Notes: generated from the sequence alone by a model not told the origin. DNA of 64,000 nucleotides from Cryobacterium sp. MP_M3 (GCF_015752155.1 NZ_JADOVI010000003.1:124001-188000); one strand, 5' to 3'. Positions 17,154 through 26,098 are shown, counted from the first letter of the stretch. Numbers and translations are program-made.

Positions 17154-18122
17154 GTGGGATACCTCTACGCTCTCCTCGCTTCGCTGCTCTTCGGCCTCAA
17201 CGGCAGCACCACCAAGGTGATCGTGGAGGCCGGGCTCTCGCCGGCCCAGCTGACGTTCTTCCGGGTGACGATCATCGCTGTGCTCGCGGGCATCCTGCTG
17301 CTCCTCACGAACCGCCGGGCCTTCCGGATCGGCCGAAGGCAGGTGGCGGTGATGGCGCTGCTCGGTGTCGCCGGCGTCGCCCTCGTCCAGTGGTTCTACG
17401 CAGTGGCGATCAGCCTGCTGCCGGTGGGCATCGCCCTGATGCTCGAGTACTCCGGGGTGCTGCTGGTCGCGCTGATCGCTCGTTTCGTCTTCAAGGAGCG
17501 GGTGAAGCCCCGGATCTGGCTGGCCATCGGCGGCGTCCTGGTCGGGATGGCGGTGGTCGCGCAGATCTGGGCGAGCACCCTGTCCCCGTTCGGCGTGCTG
17601 GCCGGCGTCGCGGCCGCGATCTGCCTGGCGGTGTACTTCCTGGTCGGCGAGCGGCAGGTCGCATCCTCGTCGCCCCTGGTGGTGTCGTTCTGGTCCATGC
17701 TTTTCGCCAGTGCGTTCTGGCTGGTCTTCAGTGCGTGGTGGCAGGTGGAGCCGGGGACGCTGTCGCAGCAGGTGCCGCTGCACGGCAACCTGGCGGCGCT
17801 CGCGGTGCCGCTCTGGCTCCTGGTGCTCTGGAACGGGGTCGTCGGGTCGTTCGCCCCCTACCTGCTCTCCTACATGGCCCTGGGGCGCCTGACCGCGACG
17901 GCCGCCGGGATCGTCTCCGCGTCGGAGGTGCTCTTCGCTTTCGGCTTCGCGTTCCTATGGCTCGGCGAATCCCTCGACATCGTGCAGGGCGCGGGCGTCG
18001 TCCTGGTGCTCTCCGGCATCGTTGTCGCGCAGACGGCCCGGGTGAACAAGGTCGTCGATCTGGACCTCGCCAGCCAGGACCTCGCCCTCGGGAGCGAGCC
18101 GGTCGCCGCCGCACCGGACTGA
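17154..18122 (+). CDS. EamA/DMT-family transporter
   Basis: A 322-aa membrane protein with ten predicted helices in two EamA repeats (about residues 1-140 and 150-295), then a short hydrophilic tail. Family members export amino acids, metabolites or drugs. The first repeat begins YLYALLASLLFGLNGSTTK, typical of RhtA-like exporters. The GTG start is 3 nt after the aldo/keto reductase stop, so the pair is translationally linked. The substrate is unknown. Confidence 0.85.
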   Translation: MGYLYALLASLLFGLNGSTTKVIVEAGLSPAQLTFFRVTIIAVLAGILLLLTNRRAFRIGRRQVAVMALLGVAGVALVQWFYAVAISLLPVGIALMLEYSGVLLVALIARFVFKERVKPRIWLAIGGVLVGMAVVAQIWASTLSPFGVLAGVAAAICLAVYFLVGERQVASSSPLVVSFWSMLFASAFWLVFSAWWQVEPGTLSQQVPLHGNLAALAVPLWLLVLWNGVVGSFAPYLLSYMALGRLTATAAGIVSASEVLFAFGFAFLWLGESLDIVQGAGVVLVLSGIVVAQTARVNKVVDLDLASQDLALGSEPVAAAPD

Positions 18123-18187
18123 ATGTCGGTGGCCGCCCGTAGCGTGGAGACACCATCAACCGCGGCCGGCCGATATCGGAGGATTCC

Positions 18188-18478
18188 TTGTCCACAACTG
18201 CTGCCCTGCCGAAACGTTCTCTTGAATCCGGGCCTACTCTGCAGCCCGGCCGTGCTCCCCGGCCGGCGCCCGGAACCGTCCGCGGCCTCTCCCTGTTGCC
18301 CGTCGCCGACGGCCTCTGGCGGGTGGTCACCCGCAACGGGGCGGTGCTCGGCCACATCGAACGCACCACCGACGGCATCGACGAGCGCTTCGCCGCGCGG
18401 CGTCTCCTGGCGTCCACCCGGACGACGGCCCTGGGCACCTTCTGGAACATCGACGATGCCGCGGATTGCTTCCGGTGA
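18188..18478 (+). CDS. Small conserved hypothetical protein
   Basis: A 96-aa soluble protein starting with TTG after a good GGAGG site. The second half (GLWRVVTRNGAVLGHIERT, then FWNIDDAADCFR) reads like a compact folded domain found as a small protein in related actinobacteria; the first 30 residues are Pro-rich. No membrane segment is seen. Function unknown. It sits between the EamA transporter and a membrane-anchored hypothetical protein and may have its own promoter. Confidence 0.6.
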   Translation: MSTTAALPKRSLESGPTLQPGRAPRPAPGTVRGLSLLPVADGLWRVVTRNGAVLGHIERTTDGIDERFAARRLLASTRTTALGTFWNIDDAADCFR

Positions 18479-18565
18479 GTGTTCTGAATGTTCGCCGACA
18501 CGACCTTTCAGGCACGCCGGGCGTGTTCCCCGCGAACCGGGATCAGTCCCGGTAAAGTGCCGCTC

Positions 18566-19285
18566 ATGCAGTGGTGGAATAGTTTCGTGTCCTGGCTCAC
18601 GGCAGCCAGCAATCAGACCATGGTGTTCAGCGCCGTAGTGCTCGTCGTCGCGATCATCGTGGCCAGCCTGCTGGCCGCGTGGATCTCTCGAGGAGCAATC
18701 CGGCACCTGCTCGCCCAGCATGATCGAGAACTGAAGGCGGCCGTCATCGGCGCCATGGTGGACGCGGCGACCGAGGCATCCGTCTGGAACTCGCTGAGCC
18801 CCCAGGAGCAGGTCATGGCGGATCGCGCCGTCGGCCAGGCCGACATCCAGCTGCGACTCCTCCCGATCAAGGGGTCGGCGGTGGCTGCGAATTGGGCCGC
18901 TCACCAGCTGGCTGAACTCAAGCGCACCTCCGCCACCTTCGGCTACCAGCTTGAACCGGCACTGCTCGAGTTCCGAGACCGCCTGATCGAATGGCAGCAC
19001 AAGCCTTCCCGGGCCCGCAAGGTCTTCCTCAGCGACCTTGACCGGTGGAAGGTGGCGAACACCACTTCCGAGAAGAGCCTGCTCGCCGAGCAGGACGCCT
19101 GGGCCGCGCAGCAGCACCACGACCAGTACTCTTCCCCGCAGGCTGCGCCGGTGCCGGCACCGGTGAACTACGCCACCACGCTGGTCTCACCGTCGAGCCC
19201 GGCCTCACCGTCGACGGAGACCCAGCGCCTCCTCGACGACGTGCAGGCGCTCGAAGTGCGGCCGGCGCCGTACGCCTCTTCCTAG
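18566..19285 (+). CDS. Membrane-anchored hypothetical protein
   Basis: A 239-aa protein with one N-terminal membrane helix (about residues 15-37) and a long, mostly helical cytoplasmic part with Arg-, Lys- and Glu-rich segments, ending in a Pro/Ser-rich tail. The ATG at 18566 lies 7 nt after a TAAAGT box with no Shine-Dalgarno, a leaderless arrangement. Coding character is like its neighbours. I do not recognise a domain; the coil-rich region could be a protein-interaction module. Confidence 0.65.
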   Translation: MQWWNSFVSWLTAASNQTMVFSAVVLVVAIIVASLLAAWISRGAIRHLLAQHDRELKAAVIGAMVDAATEASVWNSLSPQEQVMADRAVGQADIQLRLLPIKGSAVAANWAAHQLAELKRTSATFGYQLEPALLEFRDRLIEWQHKPSRARKVFLSDLDRWKVANTTSEKSLLAEQDAWAAQQHHDQYSSPQAAPVPAPVNYATTLVSPSSPASPSTETQRLLDDVQALEVRPAPYASS

Positions 19286-19322
19286 CTCCGTCCTGACGAT
19301 CCAGCCGTCCTGACGATCCGCC

Positions 19323-20144
19323 TCAACGCCACCACTCGTCGAACATCGACGCGGGCACGCGGCGCTTGTGCTCGGTGGCCAGGTAGCGCTTCTCGATGGC
19401 GTCGGCCACGGCGTCGTCGACTTGGCGTCCCTCGAGGTAGTCGTCGATCTGCTCGTACCGCAGGCCCAGGTTGTCCTCGTCGGTCTGGCCGGGGGTGTCG
19501 TCGAGCAGGTCTGCGGTCGGCTGTTTCAGGTAGAGCCGCTCGGGGGCTCCGAGTTCGACCAGGAGCGCGCGTCCCTGTCGTTTGGTCAGCCCGGTGAGCG
19601 GCAGGATGTCAGTTCCGCCGTCTCCGTATTTGGTGAAGAACCCGGTGACCGCCTCGGCCGCATGATCGGTGCCCACGACGAGGAGTCCCTGTGAGCCCGC
19701 GAGGGCGTATTGGGCGACCATGCGGGCGCGGGCCTTGACGTTGCCCTTGTCGAAGTCGGGGAGCTCCCGGCCAGTGCTGACGAGGTATTCGGCATCGATC
19801 CCGTCGACGGCACCCTGGATGTTGAAGGTTGCGCTCGACTGGGGCCGGATGAATTCCAGGGCGAGCTGGGCGTCGTCCTCGTCGCGTTGCACCGCGTAGG
19901 GCAGGCGAACGGCGAGGAAGGTTGCCGGGTGTCCATCGACGGCCAGTTGCTCGACGGCATGCTGGCAGAGCCGTCCGGCCAGGCTCGAATCCTGGCCGCC
20001 GCTGATCCCGAGCACGAGGCCCTTGGCCCCGGTGCGCCGGAGGTAGTCCACGAGGAACTGTGCCCTGCGGCGCAACTCGAGCGCCGGCTCAATGGTCGGG
20101 GACACATTCAGTTCCGCGATGATTCGCGCCTGTAGTTCTCGCAT
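19323..20144 (-). CDS. nadE: NH3-dependent NAD+ synthetase
   Basis: A 273-aa single-domain NAD synthetase. The ATP-pyrophosphatase loop SGGQDSS is at residues 48-54, and [20 protein letters not shown] and the C-terminal [14 protein letters not shown] are family signatures. It amidates deamido-NAD with ammonia in the last step of NAD synthesis; there is no glutaminase domain, so ammonia is the direct nitrogen source. The ATG is 6 nt after TAGATT (20151-20156), again a leaderless pattern. That promoter lies inside the 3' end of the upstream alcohol dehydrogenase frame, which overlaps nadE by 56 bp. Confidence 0.95.
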   Translation of the reverse strand: MRELQARIIAELNVSPTIEPALELRRRAQFLVDYLRRTGAKGLVLGISGGQDSSLAGRLCQHAVEQLAVDGHPATFLAVRLPYAVQRDEDDAQLALEFIRPQSSATFNIQGAVDGIDAEYLVSTGRELPDFDKGNVKARARMVAQYALAGSQGLLVVGTDHAAEAVTGFFTKYGDGGTDILPLTGLTKRQGRALLVELGAPERLYLKQPTADLLDDTPGQTDEDNLGLRYEQIDDYLEGRQVDDAVADAIEKRYLATEHKRRVPASMFDEWWR

Positions 20145-21018
20145 GCACCGAATCTACCAACCCGGGGCGGGTGTTCGCCGTCACACTGCGGAGGTCCCGC
20201 TCGTAGAACAGGTCGGCCTCGTAGTCAAGCGAGGGGACCAGCGACAAATGGATGCCCGCCACGACCACCGTGCCTCCCCGCCTGGTCGCCCGCAACGCCA
20301 CCGGAACCAGGTTGCCGGCCGGGGCGAAGAGGATCGCGGAATCCAGCGGGACCGGCGGGACGGCTTCCGCCTCGCCGACGAAGGACAGGCCGAGACGGCG
20401 GGCCAGTTCCCGGTTGCGTTCACCGCGGGTCATGGCGAACACCTCGATTCCCCCGGCCAGGGCCAGCCGCGCGGTGAGTTGTGCGCTCGAACCGAAACCG
20501 TAGATCCCGAGTCGCCCACCGGGCGGCACGTTCGCCCGCGACAACGCCCGGTAGCCGATGATGCCCGCGCAGAGCAGCGGTGCCGTCCGGACCGGGTCGG
20601 TGCCGTGCGGCAACGGGTCGGCGAAGGCCGCCGGCACGGTGAGGTAGCGCGCGAATCCCCCGTCGGCGTCCCACCCGGTGAACTGGGCTCCCTCGCAGAG
20701 GTTCTCCCGGCCGGTGCGGCACCATTCGCAGGTCCCGCAGGTCGTTCGCAGCCAGGCAGCGCCGACCAGGTCTCCGTTGTGCAACCCGTGCACTGCGTCG
20801 CCGCGCCCCACCACCGTGCCGACGACCTGGTGGCCGGGCGTCACGCCCGGGCGGTGCGGTTCGAGTTCACCGTCGATCACGTGGAGGTCGGTTCGGCAGA
20901 CGCCGCACGCGACGACCTCGATGAGCACCTCGTCCGCGGCCGGCTCAGGGACCGGCTTCTTCCCGAGGATGAGTCGATGCCGGCCGGAATCAACCGACCA
21001 GGCCCGCATGGCGTCCAT
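20089..21018 (-). CDS. Zinc-type alcohol dehydrogenase, C-terminally truncated
   Basis: A 309-aa medium-chain zinc dehydrogenase. The catalytic zinc ligands appear in [10 protein letters not shown] and TPGHQVVG, the structural zinc site in [15 protein letters not shown], and the nucleotide fold in [10 protein letters not shown]. Homology-like sequence continues to [12 protein letters not shown] and then stops: the last 25 residues are unrelated and come from the nadE promoter and the start of nadE in another frame. Relatives normally carry about 35-40 more residues after this point, which complete the catalytic domain. The gene is therefore probably damaged by a deletion fusing it to the nadE promoter, or it makes a shortened enzyme. 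The ATG at 21018 has a GGAGGA site. Confidence 0.75.
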   Translation of the reverse strand: MDAMRAWSVDSGRHRLILGKKPVPEPAADEVLIEVVACGVCRTDLHVIDGELEPHRPGVTPGHQVVGTVVGRGDAVHGLHNGDLVGAAWLRTTCGTCEWCRTGRENLCEGAQFTGWDADGGFARYLTVPAAFADPLPHGTDPVRTAPLLCAGIIGYRALSRANVPPGGRLGIYGFGSSAQLTARLALAGGIEVFAMTRGERNRELARRLGLSFVGEAEAVPPVPLDSAILFAPAGNLVPVALRATRRGGTVVVAGIHLSLVPSLDYEADLFYERDLRSVTANTRPGLVDSVHARTTGANHRGTECVPDH

Positions 21019-21083
21019 GGCGTCCTCCTCGCCGGCCACGCTACCCGCGAAAGACGAATCCGACCGAGAGCGCGGGTTTCCGG

Positions 21084-21156
21084 TGCCCCCGGTAGGAATC
21101 GAACCTACGACAAGCGGATTAGAAGGCCGCTGCTCTATCCACTGAGCTACGGGGGC
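21084..21156 (-). tRNA. tRNA-Arg (anticodon TCT)
   Basis: A 73-nt cloverleaf on the minus strand. The acceptor stem begins GCCCCCG and pairs with CGGGGGC; the D-arm has the usual AGCTCAGTGG, the anticodon loop reads CTTCTAA (anticodon TCT) and the T-arm GGTTCGATTCC is standard. The CCA end is not encoded (ACCG follows). It stands alone between the dehydrogenase and a thioredoxin-like gene, with no integrase nearby. Confidence 0.95.
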
Positions 21157-21200
21157 GGGGAAAGCGGTTCAACGATACAGCAGACGGCCCGCCGGGTTGG

Positions 21201-21461
21201 TCACAGGGCCTTCGCGATCGCCACGAGCACCTGCGAGAGTGTGGGCACGCCGGTCGCCCGGAACACCTCCGCCCCGGCGGCATCATGCACGATGACGGTC
21301 GGCGTGATCCGGATGCCGCTGGCCTCGGCCTCCGCGGTGTCCCTGGCGACGTCGAGCTCCCGCACCCGCGCCTGGGGAACCAGGCGCTCCACTTCAGCCA
21401 GCACCGCCCTGGTCTGCCGGCACGGCTCACAGAACGCGGAAGAAAAGTAGGTCAGTTCCAT
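21201..21461 (-). CDS. Small thioredoxin-fold protein
   Basis: An 86-aa protein with a thioredoxin-like redox motif CEPC at residues 12-15, the cis-proline ITPTV region at about 55-59 and a GVP turn near the end. Length and layout match the short thioredoxin/glutaredoxin-like proteins of actinobacteria. It should be cytosolic. The ATG at 21461 is chosen because it has a GGAAGGG site and starts at the first beta strand. It lies downstream of no obvious operon partner. Confidence 0.8.
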   Translation of the reverse strand: MELTYFSSAFCEPCRQTRAVLAEVERLVPQARVRELDVARDTAEAEASGIRITPTVIVHDAAGAEVFRATGVPTLSQVLVAIAKAL

Positions 21462-21586
21462 CAGGGGTTCCCTTCCAGAGGGTGCCGGGGCATCGCATCC
21501 GTGCCGTCGACGGCGTCGGAACCAGTCTAGGTCGGCGCGGGGCCGCTCCCCCAGGGCCGGTCGGTGGCCGCCGCTAGACTCGTCAC

Positions 21587-22207
21587 ATGACAAAAAGTAG
21601 TGACCGGTTGGTTTGGATTGACTGTGAGATGACCGGTTTGGACCTGGATTCGGACGAACTCGTGGAAATCGCGGTCGTGATCACCGACTACGACCTCAAC
21701 ATCATCGACCCGGGCCTCGACATCGTGATCAAGCCGAACGACTCCGCCCTGGCCAATATGGGTGACTTCGTGCGGGACATGCACACCTCTTCCGGGTTGA
21801 TCGAGGAGATCCCCAACGGGGTCAGCGCGGCCGAGGCCGAATTCGAGGTGCTCGAATACGTGCTGAAGTTCATCCCGGCCGACCAGAAGGCACCGCTCGC
21901 GGGCAATTCGATCGGCACCGACCGGGCCTTCCTCTCCAAGTACATGCCACGACTGGACAACCAGTTGCATTACCGCAACGTCGACGTGTCCTCGATCAAG
22001 GAACTCGCCCGCCGGTGGTACCCGCGGGTGTATTTCAACGCGCCGGCGAAGGACGGCGGGCACCGCGCCCTGGCCGACATCCTCGAATCCATCCGCGAGC
22101 TCGCCTACTACCGCCAGACGGTGTTCGTGACCGACCCCGGACCCACCAGCGACCAGGCGAAATCGCGCGCGGCCGAAGCCGTGTCCACATTCAGCCCAAA
22201 CGTGTAA
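21587..22207 (+). CDS. orn: Oligoribonuclease
   Basis: A 206-aa DEDDh exonuclease that degrades 2- to 5-nt RNAs, including pGpG from cyclic-di-GMP turnover. The ExoI motif is visible as [10 protein letters not shown] (Asp and Glu), ExoII near [11 protein letters not shown] and ExoIII as the [10 protein letters not shown] segment with the catalytic His and Asp. The ATG follows TAGACT by 6 nt without a Shine-Dalgarno, a leaderless arrangement. A tRNA-His gene follows after 48 bp. Confidence 0.96.
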   Translation: MTKSSDRLVWIDCEMTGLDLDSDELVEIAVVITDYDLNIIDPGLDIVIKPNDSALANMGDFVRDMHTSSGLIEEIPNGVSAAEAEFEVLEYVLKFIPADQKAPLAGNSIGTDRAFLSKYMPRLDNQLHYRNVDVSSIKELARRWYPRVYFNAPAKDGGHRALADILESIRELAYYRQTVFVTDPGPTSDQAKSRAAEAVSTFSPNV

Positions 22208-22255
22208 TAGAATTCTTGAGTTGCCGCTGCTTCTTCAGGAGAAGCGCAACGCATG

Positions 22256-22331
22256 GTGGTTGTAGCTCAGTTGGTAGAGCGTCCGGTTGTGGTCCGGAAG
22301 GTCGCGGGTTCAAGCCCCGTCAGTCACCCCA
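22256..22331 (+). tRNA. tRNA-His (anticodon GTG)
   Basis: The acceptor stem GTGGTTG pairs with CAGTCAC (22321-22327); the anticodon loop TTGTGGT holds GTG. G at 22255 can serve as the extra G-1 facing discriminator C73 at 22328, the identity feature of tRNA-His. CCA is encoded at 22329-22331. It lies just after orn, followed by a strong terminator hairpin. Confidence 0.96.
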
Positions 22332-22335
22332 ATGT

Positions 22336-22368
22336 CGCAGAAGCTCCACCTCGGGTGGAGCTTCTGCG
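22336..22368 (+). terminator. Intrinsic terminator after tRNA-His
   Basis: A perfect 15-bp stem (arms 22336-22350 and 22354-22368) closes on a 3-nt loop TCG and is followed by TT. It begins only four bases after the encoded CCA of the tRNA, so the primary transcript would end immediately behind the gene. Confidence 0.8.
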
Positions 22369-22550
22369 TTTAAGCCCGGAACACGGTCCGGTTGCGGCCG
22401 GCCTCCATCACGATCCGGTTGCCAATCCCGGCGCAGTGTCCTCCGGCGACGCTCCCGCTCGTCCGGCCTCGTAGACTCCGGGTGAATCCTTCCGTTCCGG
22501 CTCCGCGCCGGACACTCGACGGGTGGGGGAAAACAGACGAAGGAGTCTCC

Positions 22551-23444
22551 ATGCGCGTGCGTTATGCAGTCCCCGCAGTCGCGGCCCTGGCTGCGCTGCT
22601 CTTGACCGGTTGCGTCAACAACTCCGCGGGTTCGCCGGACGGCTCCACCACGACCGGCACCGCCGTGGCGAAGGATGAAAAGGCCGCCGCCCTGCTGCCG
22701 AAGGAGATCACCGCAGCCGGCACCCTCATTATCGGCACGAGCCCGAACTACTCCCCCAACGAGTTCAAGGACGACTCCGGCAACCCGATCGGCTGGGGCA
22801 TTGAGCTGACCGATGCCCTCGCCGCGAAGCTCGGCCTCACCGCCGAATACAAGGTCGCCAACTTCGACACCATCATCCCGAACATCATCGGCGGCAAGAT
22901 GCACATCGGTGAATCCTCGTTCACCGACAACGTCAAGCGCGAAGAGCAGGTCGACTTCGTGAACTACTACACGGCGGGCATCCAGTGGGCATCGACCAAG
23001 GGGAAGTCCGTCGACCCCGAGAACGCCTGCGGGCTGACGGTGGCCGTGCAGGCGACCACCTACGAAGACACCGATGAGATCCCGGCCAAGAGCGATGCCT
23101 GCGTCGCGGCCGGGAAGCCACCGATCACCAAACTCAAATTCGACACCCAGGACGCCGCGACCAACGCCGCCATCCTCGGCCAGGCCGACGCGTTCAGCGC
23201 CGATTCCCCGGTCACCCTCTACGCGATCTCCCGCACCGGCGGCAAGCTGCAGACTGCCGGGAAGACGTTCGATGTCTCGCCTTACGGCCTGGCCATCGCG
23301 AAGGGGTCGCCCCTGGCCCAGGCCGTGCAGGCCGCCCTGCAGTCGATGGTCGACGACGGTTCCTACGCAGCCATCCTCGACAAGTGGGGCGTCACCGACG
23401 GCGGGCTCGACACGATCACGATCAACGCCGCGGCGAACGGCTAG
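22551..23444 (+). CDS. Amino-acid ABC transporter substrate-binding lipoprotein (orphan)
   Basis: A 297-aa exported protein with a signal peptide and lipobox (LLLTGC, Cys near residue 23). The rest is a type II solute-binding fold of the polar amino acid family (SBP_bac_3): GTLIIGTSPNYSPNEF, then GWGIELTDALAAKLGL, FDTIIPNIIGGKMHIG and the closing DKWGV. It would capture an amino acid or opine-like ligand outside the cell. An AAGGAG site precedes the ATG. No permease or ATPase gene adjoins it, so it must serve a transporter encoded elsewhere or act as a sensor. Confidence 0.85.
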   Translation: MRVRYAVPAVAALAALLLTGCVNNSAGSPDGSTTTGTAVAKDEKAAALLPKEITAAGTLIIGTSPNYSPNEFKDDSGNPIGWGIELTDALAAKLGLTAEYKVANFDTIIPNIIGGKMHIGESSFTDNVKREEQVDFVNYYTAGIQWASTKGKSVDPENACGLTVAVQATTYEDTDEIPAKSDACVAAGKPPITKLKFDTQDAATNAAILGQADAFSADSPVTLYAISRTGGKLQTAGKTFDVSPYGLAIAKGSPLAQAVQAALQSMVDDGSYAAILDKWGVTDGGLDTITINAAANG

Positions 23445-23481
23445 CCTCCCGGTCTCCCCTCGCCCGTGAGATGCTGAACGG

Positions 23482-23832
23482 ATGCTGCAGCTGGGTCACG
23501 AGGAGTTCGAACGTCTGGTCATCGACGAACTCGATCTCCTGCCCGACGACATGGTCGACGGGCTCGACAATGTGATCTTCGTGGTCGAGGACCGCCCGGA
23601 GGACGGCGAACTCGACACCCTGGGCCTCTACGACGGCGTGGCACTGACCGAGCGCGGCCAGTACGGGTTCGGCGAGATGCCCGACCGCATCGTGGTGTTC
23701 CGCGAACCGCTCCTGGAGCTGTGCGCCGATCTGGACGATCTGCGCGACCAGGTGCACATCACCCTCGTGCATGAGATCGCGCACTTCTACGGCATCGACG
23801 ACGACAGGCTGCACGACCTCGGCTGGGGATGA
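23482..23832 (+). CDS. Minimal zincin-like metallopeptidase
   Basis: A 116-aa protein with a C-terminal zinc-protease signature HEIAHFYGIDD (HExxHxxGxxD), in which two His and the Asp would bind zinc. The whole protein is a minimal MMP-like domain, the size typical for the actinobacterial 'metallopeptidase family' (DUF2005 type). It has no signal peptide, so it would act in the cytosol. The substrate is unknown. Confidence 0.8.
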   Translation: MLQLGHEEFERLVIDELDLLPDDMVDGLDNVIFVVEDRPEDGELDTLGLYDGVALTERGQYGFGEMPDRIVVFREPLLELCADLDDLRDQVHITLVHEIAHFYGIDDDRLHDLGWG

Positions 23833-23855
23833 CCGGCGCTTGCTAGCCTGAACCC

Positions 23856-25142
23856 ATGAACAGATTCCGACCTGGCCGTTTCATCGGCATCACGGTCGGC
23901 GCGCTCGCAATCCTGCTGATCGGCGTGTACGGCCCGGCGACCCTCCTCGGCCCGCTGCCGGCCGCGACTGCCACCCGGGTGACCCCCGCGCTCAAGGACG
24001 CCACTGCGTTCCCACCCGTGCTGCCCGCCCAGGGCGGCAGCGCCGTCGTCGCCCTCGACACCGCGGCCCCTGGCGCGACAACACCGGATGCGTCGGCGAT
24101 AGCGAAGTCCGCCCCGATCGCTGTCGGCGGCAGCGCCGACGCACTGCCGATGGCGTCGGCCGCGAAGATCGTGACCGCGCTGGTGGTCCTGGACGCGAAG
24201 CCCCTTGTGGTCGGCACGGCGGGTCCGAAGATCCCGATCACCACCGCCGATTACCAGGACTACATCGACTACGGCAACTCGGGCGCGCGCACCGTCGTCG
24301 TCTTCCCCGGCGAGCTGTGGACGGAGACCGAACTGCTCCAGGCGATGGTCCTCGGCTCCAGCAACAACCACGCCGACACCCTCGCGCGCTGGGCGTTCGG
24401 CTCCATCGACGCCTACGTCGCGGCCGCCAACACCTGGCTGACCGCGCACGGCCTGGCCGGCACGAGTGTCGCCGACGCCAACGGCCTCCACGACGCGAGC
24501 GCCGGCACGGCCACCGACCTGGCCCGCCTGGCCGGCATGGCCGCCTCCGACCCGGTCATCGCGGGAATGCTATCCCAGCCCCCATCGGCCCTGGTCGGCC
24601 AGCGCGGCGTCGACAACACCACGGCCTATCTGCCCGACGAGGGCATCACGGGCATTTCCCGCAGCTACACGGATGCCGCCGGCGTCTGCTTTCTGTTCAC
24701 CGCCCGGGTCGGCAGCGCTGATTCCGTCTTCACCTTCTCCGGAGCGGTGATCGGCGAACCCGACTACGACACATTGACAACGGATCTCACCGCGTTGATG
24801 GAGAGCGCCCGCGCCGGGGTCAGCGAGCTTCCGGTGCTAGCCAAGGGAGACGCCTACGTGCGGTTCAGCACACCGTGGGGCGCCACCTCGTCCGGAACGG
24901 TGCGTGCGTCGAAGACCCGGTTCGGCTGGCAGGCGCAGGCTCCCGGGGCGGCCACGGTCACCCTGGACACTTTCTCGACGGGGCGGGCGGGGCGCACCAT
25001 CGGCCGGGTGTCGGTCGAAGCAGCCGGTGCCCCGGTCTCGGCGCCGCTCGTGCTCGACCGCACGATCAGCGCACCGGGTCCGGGCTGGCGCCTGTTGAAT
25101 CCCGGCCCCATGATCACCGCGCTGCTGGCGACGCGCCGCTAG
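23856..25142 (+). CDS. D-alanyl-D-alanine carboxypeptidase-like protein with altered KTG box
   Basis: A 428-aa protein with an N-terminal membrane anchor (about residues 10-35) and a penicillin-binding-protein fold of the DacA type. The nucleophile motif S101-A-A-K104 and the SxN motif S168-S-N170 are intact. At the place of the third motif, K-T/S-G, the protein has S268-R-S270 followed by the normally adjacent YTDAAG. This should impair carboxypeptidase activity, so it may be a binding or regulatory protein. The ATG is 6 nt after TAGCCT (23844-23849), a leaderless start. A hairpin terminator lies just after the stop. Confidence 0.8.
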   Translation: MNRFRPGRFIGITVGALAILLIGVYGPATLLGPLPAATATRVTPALKDATAFPPVLPAQGGSAVVALDTAAPGATTPDASAIAKSAPIAVGGSADALPMASAAKIVTALVVLDAKPLVVGTAGPKIPITTADYQDYIDYGNSGARTVVVFPGELWTETELLQAMVLGSSNNHADTLARWAFGSIDAYVAAANTWLTAHGLAGTSVADANGLHDASAGTATDLARLAGMAASDPVIAGMLSQPPSALVGQRGVDNTTAYLPDEGITGISRSYTDAAGVCFLFTARVGSADSVFTFSGAVIGEPDYDTLTTDLTALMESARAGVSELPVLAKGDAYVRFSTPWGATSSGTVRASKTRFGWQAQAPGAATVTLDTFSTGRAGRTIGRVSVEAAGAPVSAPLVLDRTISAPGPGWRLLNPGPMITALLATRR

Positions 25143-25150
25143 CCCCCAGG

Positions 25151-25193
25151 ACTGACGGACGGCCTCGGCTGCCCGTCAGTACTGTCCGTCAGT
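25151..25193. terminator. Bidirectional hairpin between convergent genes
   Basis: Perfect 10-bp arms ACTGACGGAC (25151-25160) and GTCCGTCAGT (25184-25193) flank a 23-nt loop with another CGTCAGT copy. It lies between the DacA-like gene and the convergent small gene, so it can serve both. No U-tract is seen. Confidence 0.5.
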
Positions 25194-25214
25194 GCTGCCC
25201 GACTATCCTGTTCG

Positions 25215-25475
25215 TCAGTCCTGTTCCTCGGTCGGCAGGTACGGGTCGCTGTCGCCGGCATCGAAGCGGTAGCGCACGTGCAAACGGCCCTGCACATCGC
25301 GCTCGTCGACCTCGTCGTACCAGAACAGGGCTTCGATGCCCTCGACGGCGGCGAGCATGCTGATCCGGGGATCGTGCTTGCCGTGCACGAGGACGCGTGA
25401 ATCGACCTGCCCCTCAAGGGGACCGTCGATGAATTCCGCCGTGTAGAGCACGTTTTGGGTTTCGGGGCTGGACAT
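25215..25475 (-). CDS. Small acidic hypothetical protein
   Basis: An 86-aa acidic protein without membrane segments or recognised domain; it begins MSSPETQNVLYTAEF and looks like one small beta-rich fold. The ATG is 6 nt after a TAGGTT box (25482-25487) and has GGAG between, so it can be transcribed on its own even though it follows the kinase gene on the same strand. Function unknown. Confidence 0.6.
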   Translation of the reverse strand: MSSPETQNVLYTAEFIDGPLEGQVDSRVLVHGKHDPRISMLAAVEGIEALFWYDEVDERDVQGRLHVRYRFDAGDSDPYLPTEEQD

Positions 25476-25518
25476 GTCTCCAACCTAGTCCGGGACGGCC
25501 GGTTTTAGGCGACCTCTT

Positions 25519-26085
25519 TCACACGCCTGGCGGGCCGGGAGTCTCCGTCGTCCCGCTGAGCCGGATCGTGGCGCCGTGTTCCGGGTCGTCCCGGCCCAGG
25601 TAGGCCTCCCACTCGTCCTGCCACTCGTCCCAGTGCGACCGGAACATGTCCCCGTCCCGCGCGAGGGCGCGCTTCTTGCGGATGCCGTCGTCGGCGGCGA
25701 GCCAGACCCTGATCCCACTGAACGGAACGTGCGCGGCCGCGAGGGCGCCGCATCCTTCCACGATGAGCGGGCGCGCCGGATCAACCGGATGCCATTCGGC
25801 GGCCCGGGCGTTCGCCCAGTCGTAGCGCTGCCAGGCCGCGGGCAGTCCGTCCGCTCGCGGGGTGAGCACGTGCCGGGTCAGGTGTTCGACGGCGGCGTCA
25901 AGACCCTGCCAGCCGGGGTAGATGTCGTCGAGCCGCACCAGGACCGGCTCTTCCCCGGGCCAGGCGGCGGCGAGCCGGTCGGCCAGGGTGCTCTTGCCGG
26001 CCCCGCTCGGCCCGTCGATGAGCACGACGGGGGTGGGCCCGGCGCCCGCCAGGGCGGCGAGGATCGGTGCGAGCAGCGCCGACAT
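25519..26085 (-). CDS. P-loop kinase of unknown substrate in the TPP-riboswitch operon
   Basis: A 188-aa P-loop phosphotransferase of the uridine-kinase-like class. Walker A is GPSGAGKST (about residues 21-29), a Walker-B/substrate Asp lies in LVRLDDIYPGW and a second acidic strand in PLIVEGCGALA; the RKKRALARDGDMFRSHWDEW segment gives the Arg-rich lid. The ATG (26085) is 13 nt after the ecfT stop, so it is probably the last gene of the ykoE-ecfA-ecfT operon controlled by the TPP riboswitch. A role in phosphorylating an imported thiamine-related compound is an attractive inference, but generic nucleoside kinases look the same at this level. Confidence 0.7.
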   Translation of the reverse strand: MSALLAPILAALAGAGPTPVVLIDGPSGAGKSTLADRLAAAWPGEEPVLVRLDDIYPGWQGLDAAVEHLTRHVLTPRADGLPAAWQRYDWANARAAEWHPVDPARPLIVEGCGALAAAHVPFSGIRVWLAADDGIRKKRALARDGDMFRSHWDEWQDEWEAYLGRDDPEHGATIRLSGTTETPGPPGV

Positions 26086-26098
26086 GCGCCCGTCCGGC

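Noticed and set aside
21084..21156. tRNA-Arg as an integration site for a mobile element
   Set aside because: No integrase, no direct repeat of the tRNA end and ordinary housekeeping genes on both sides.
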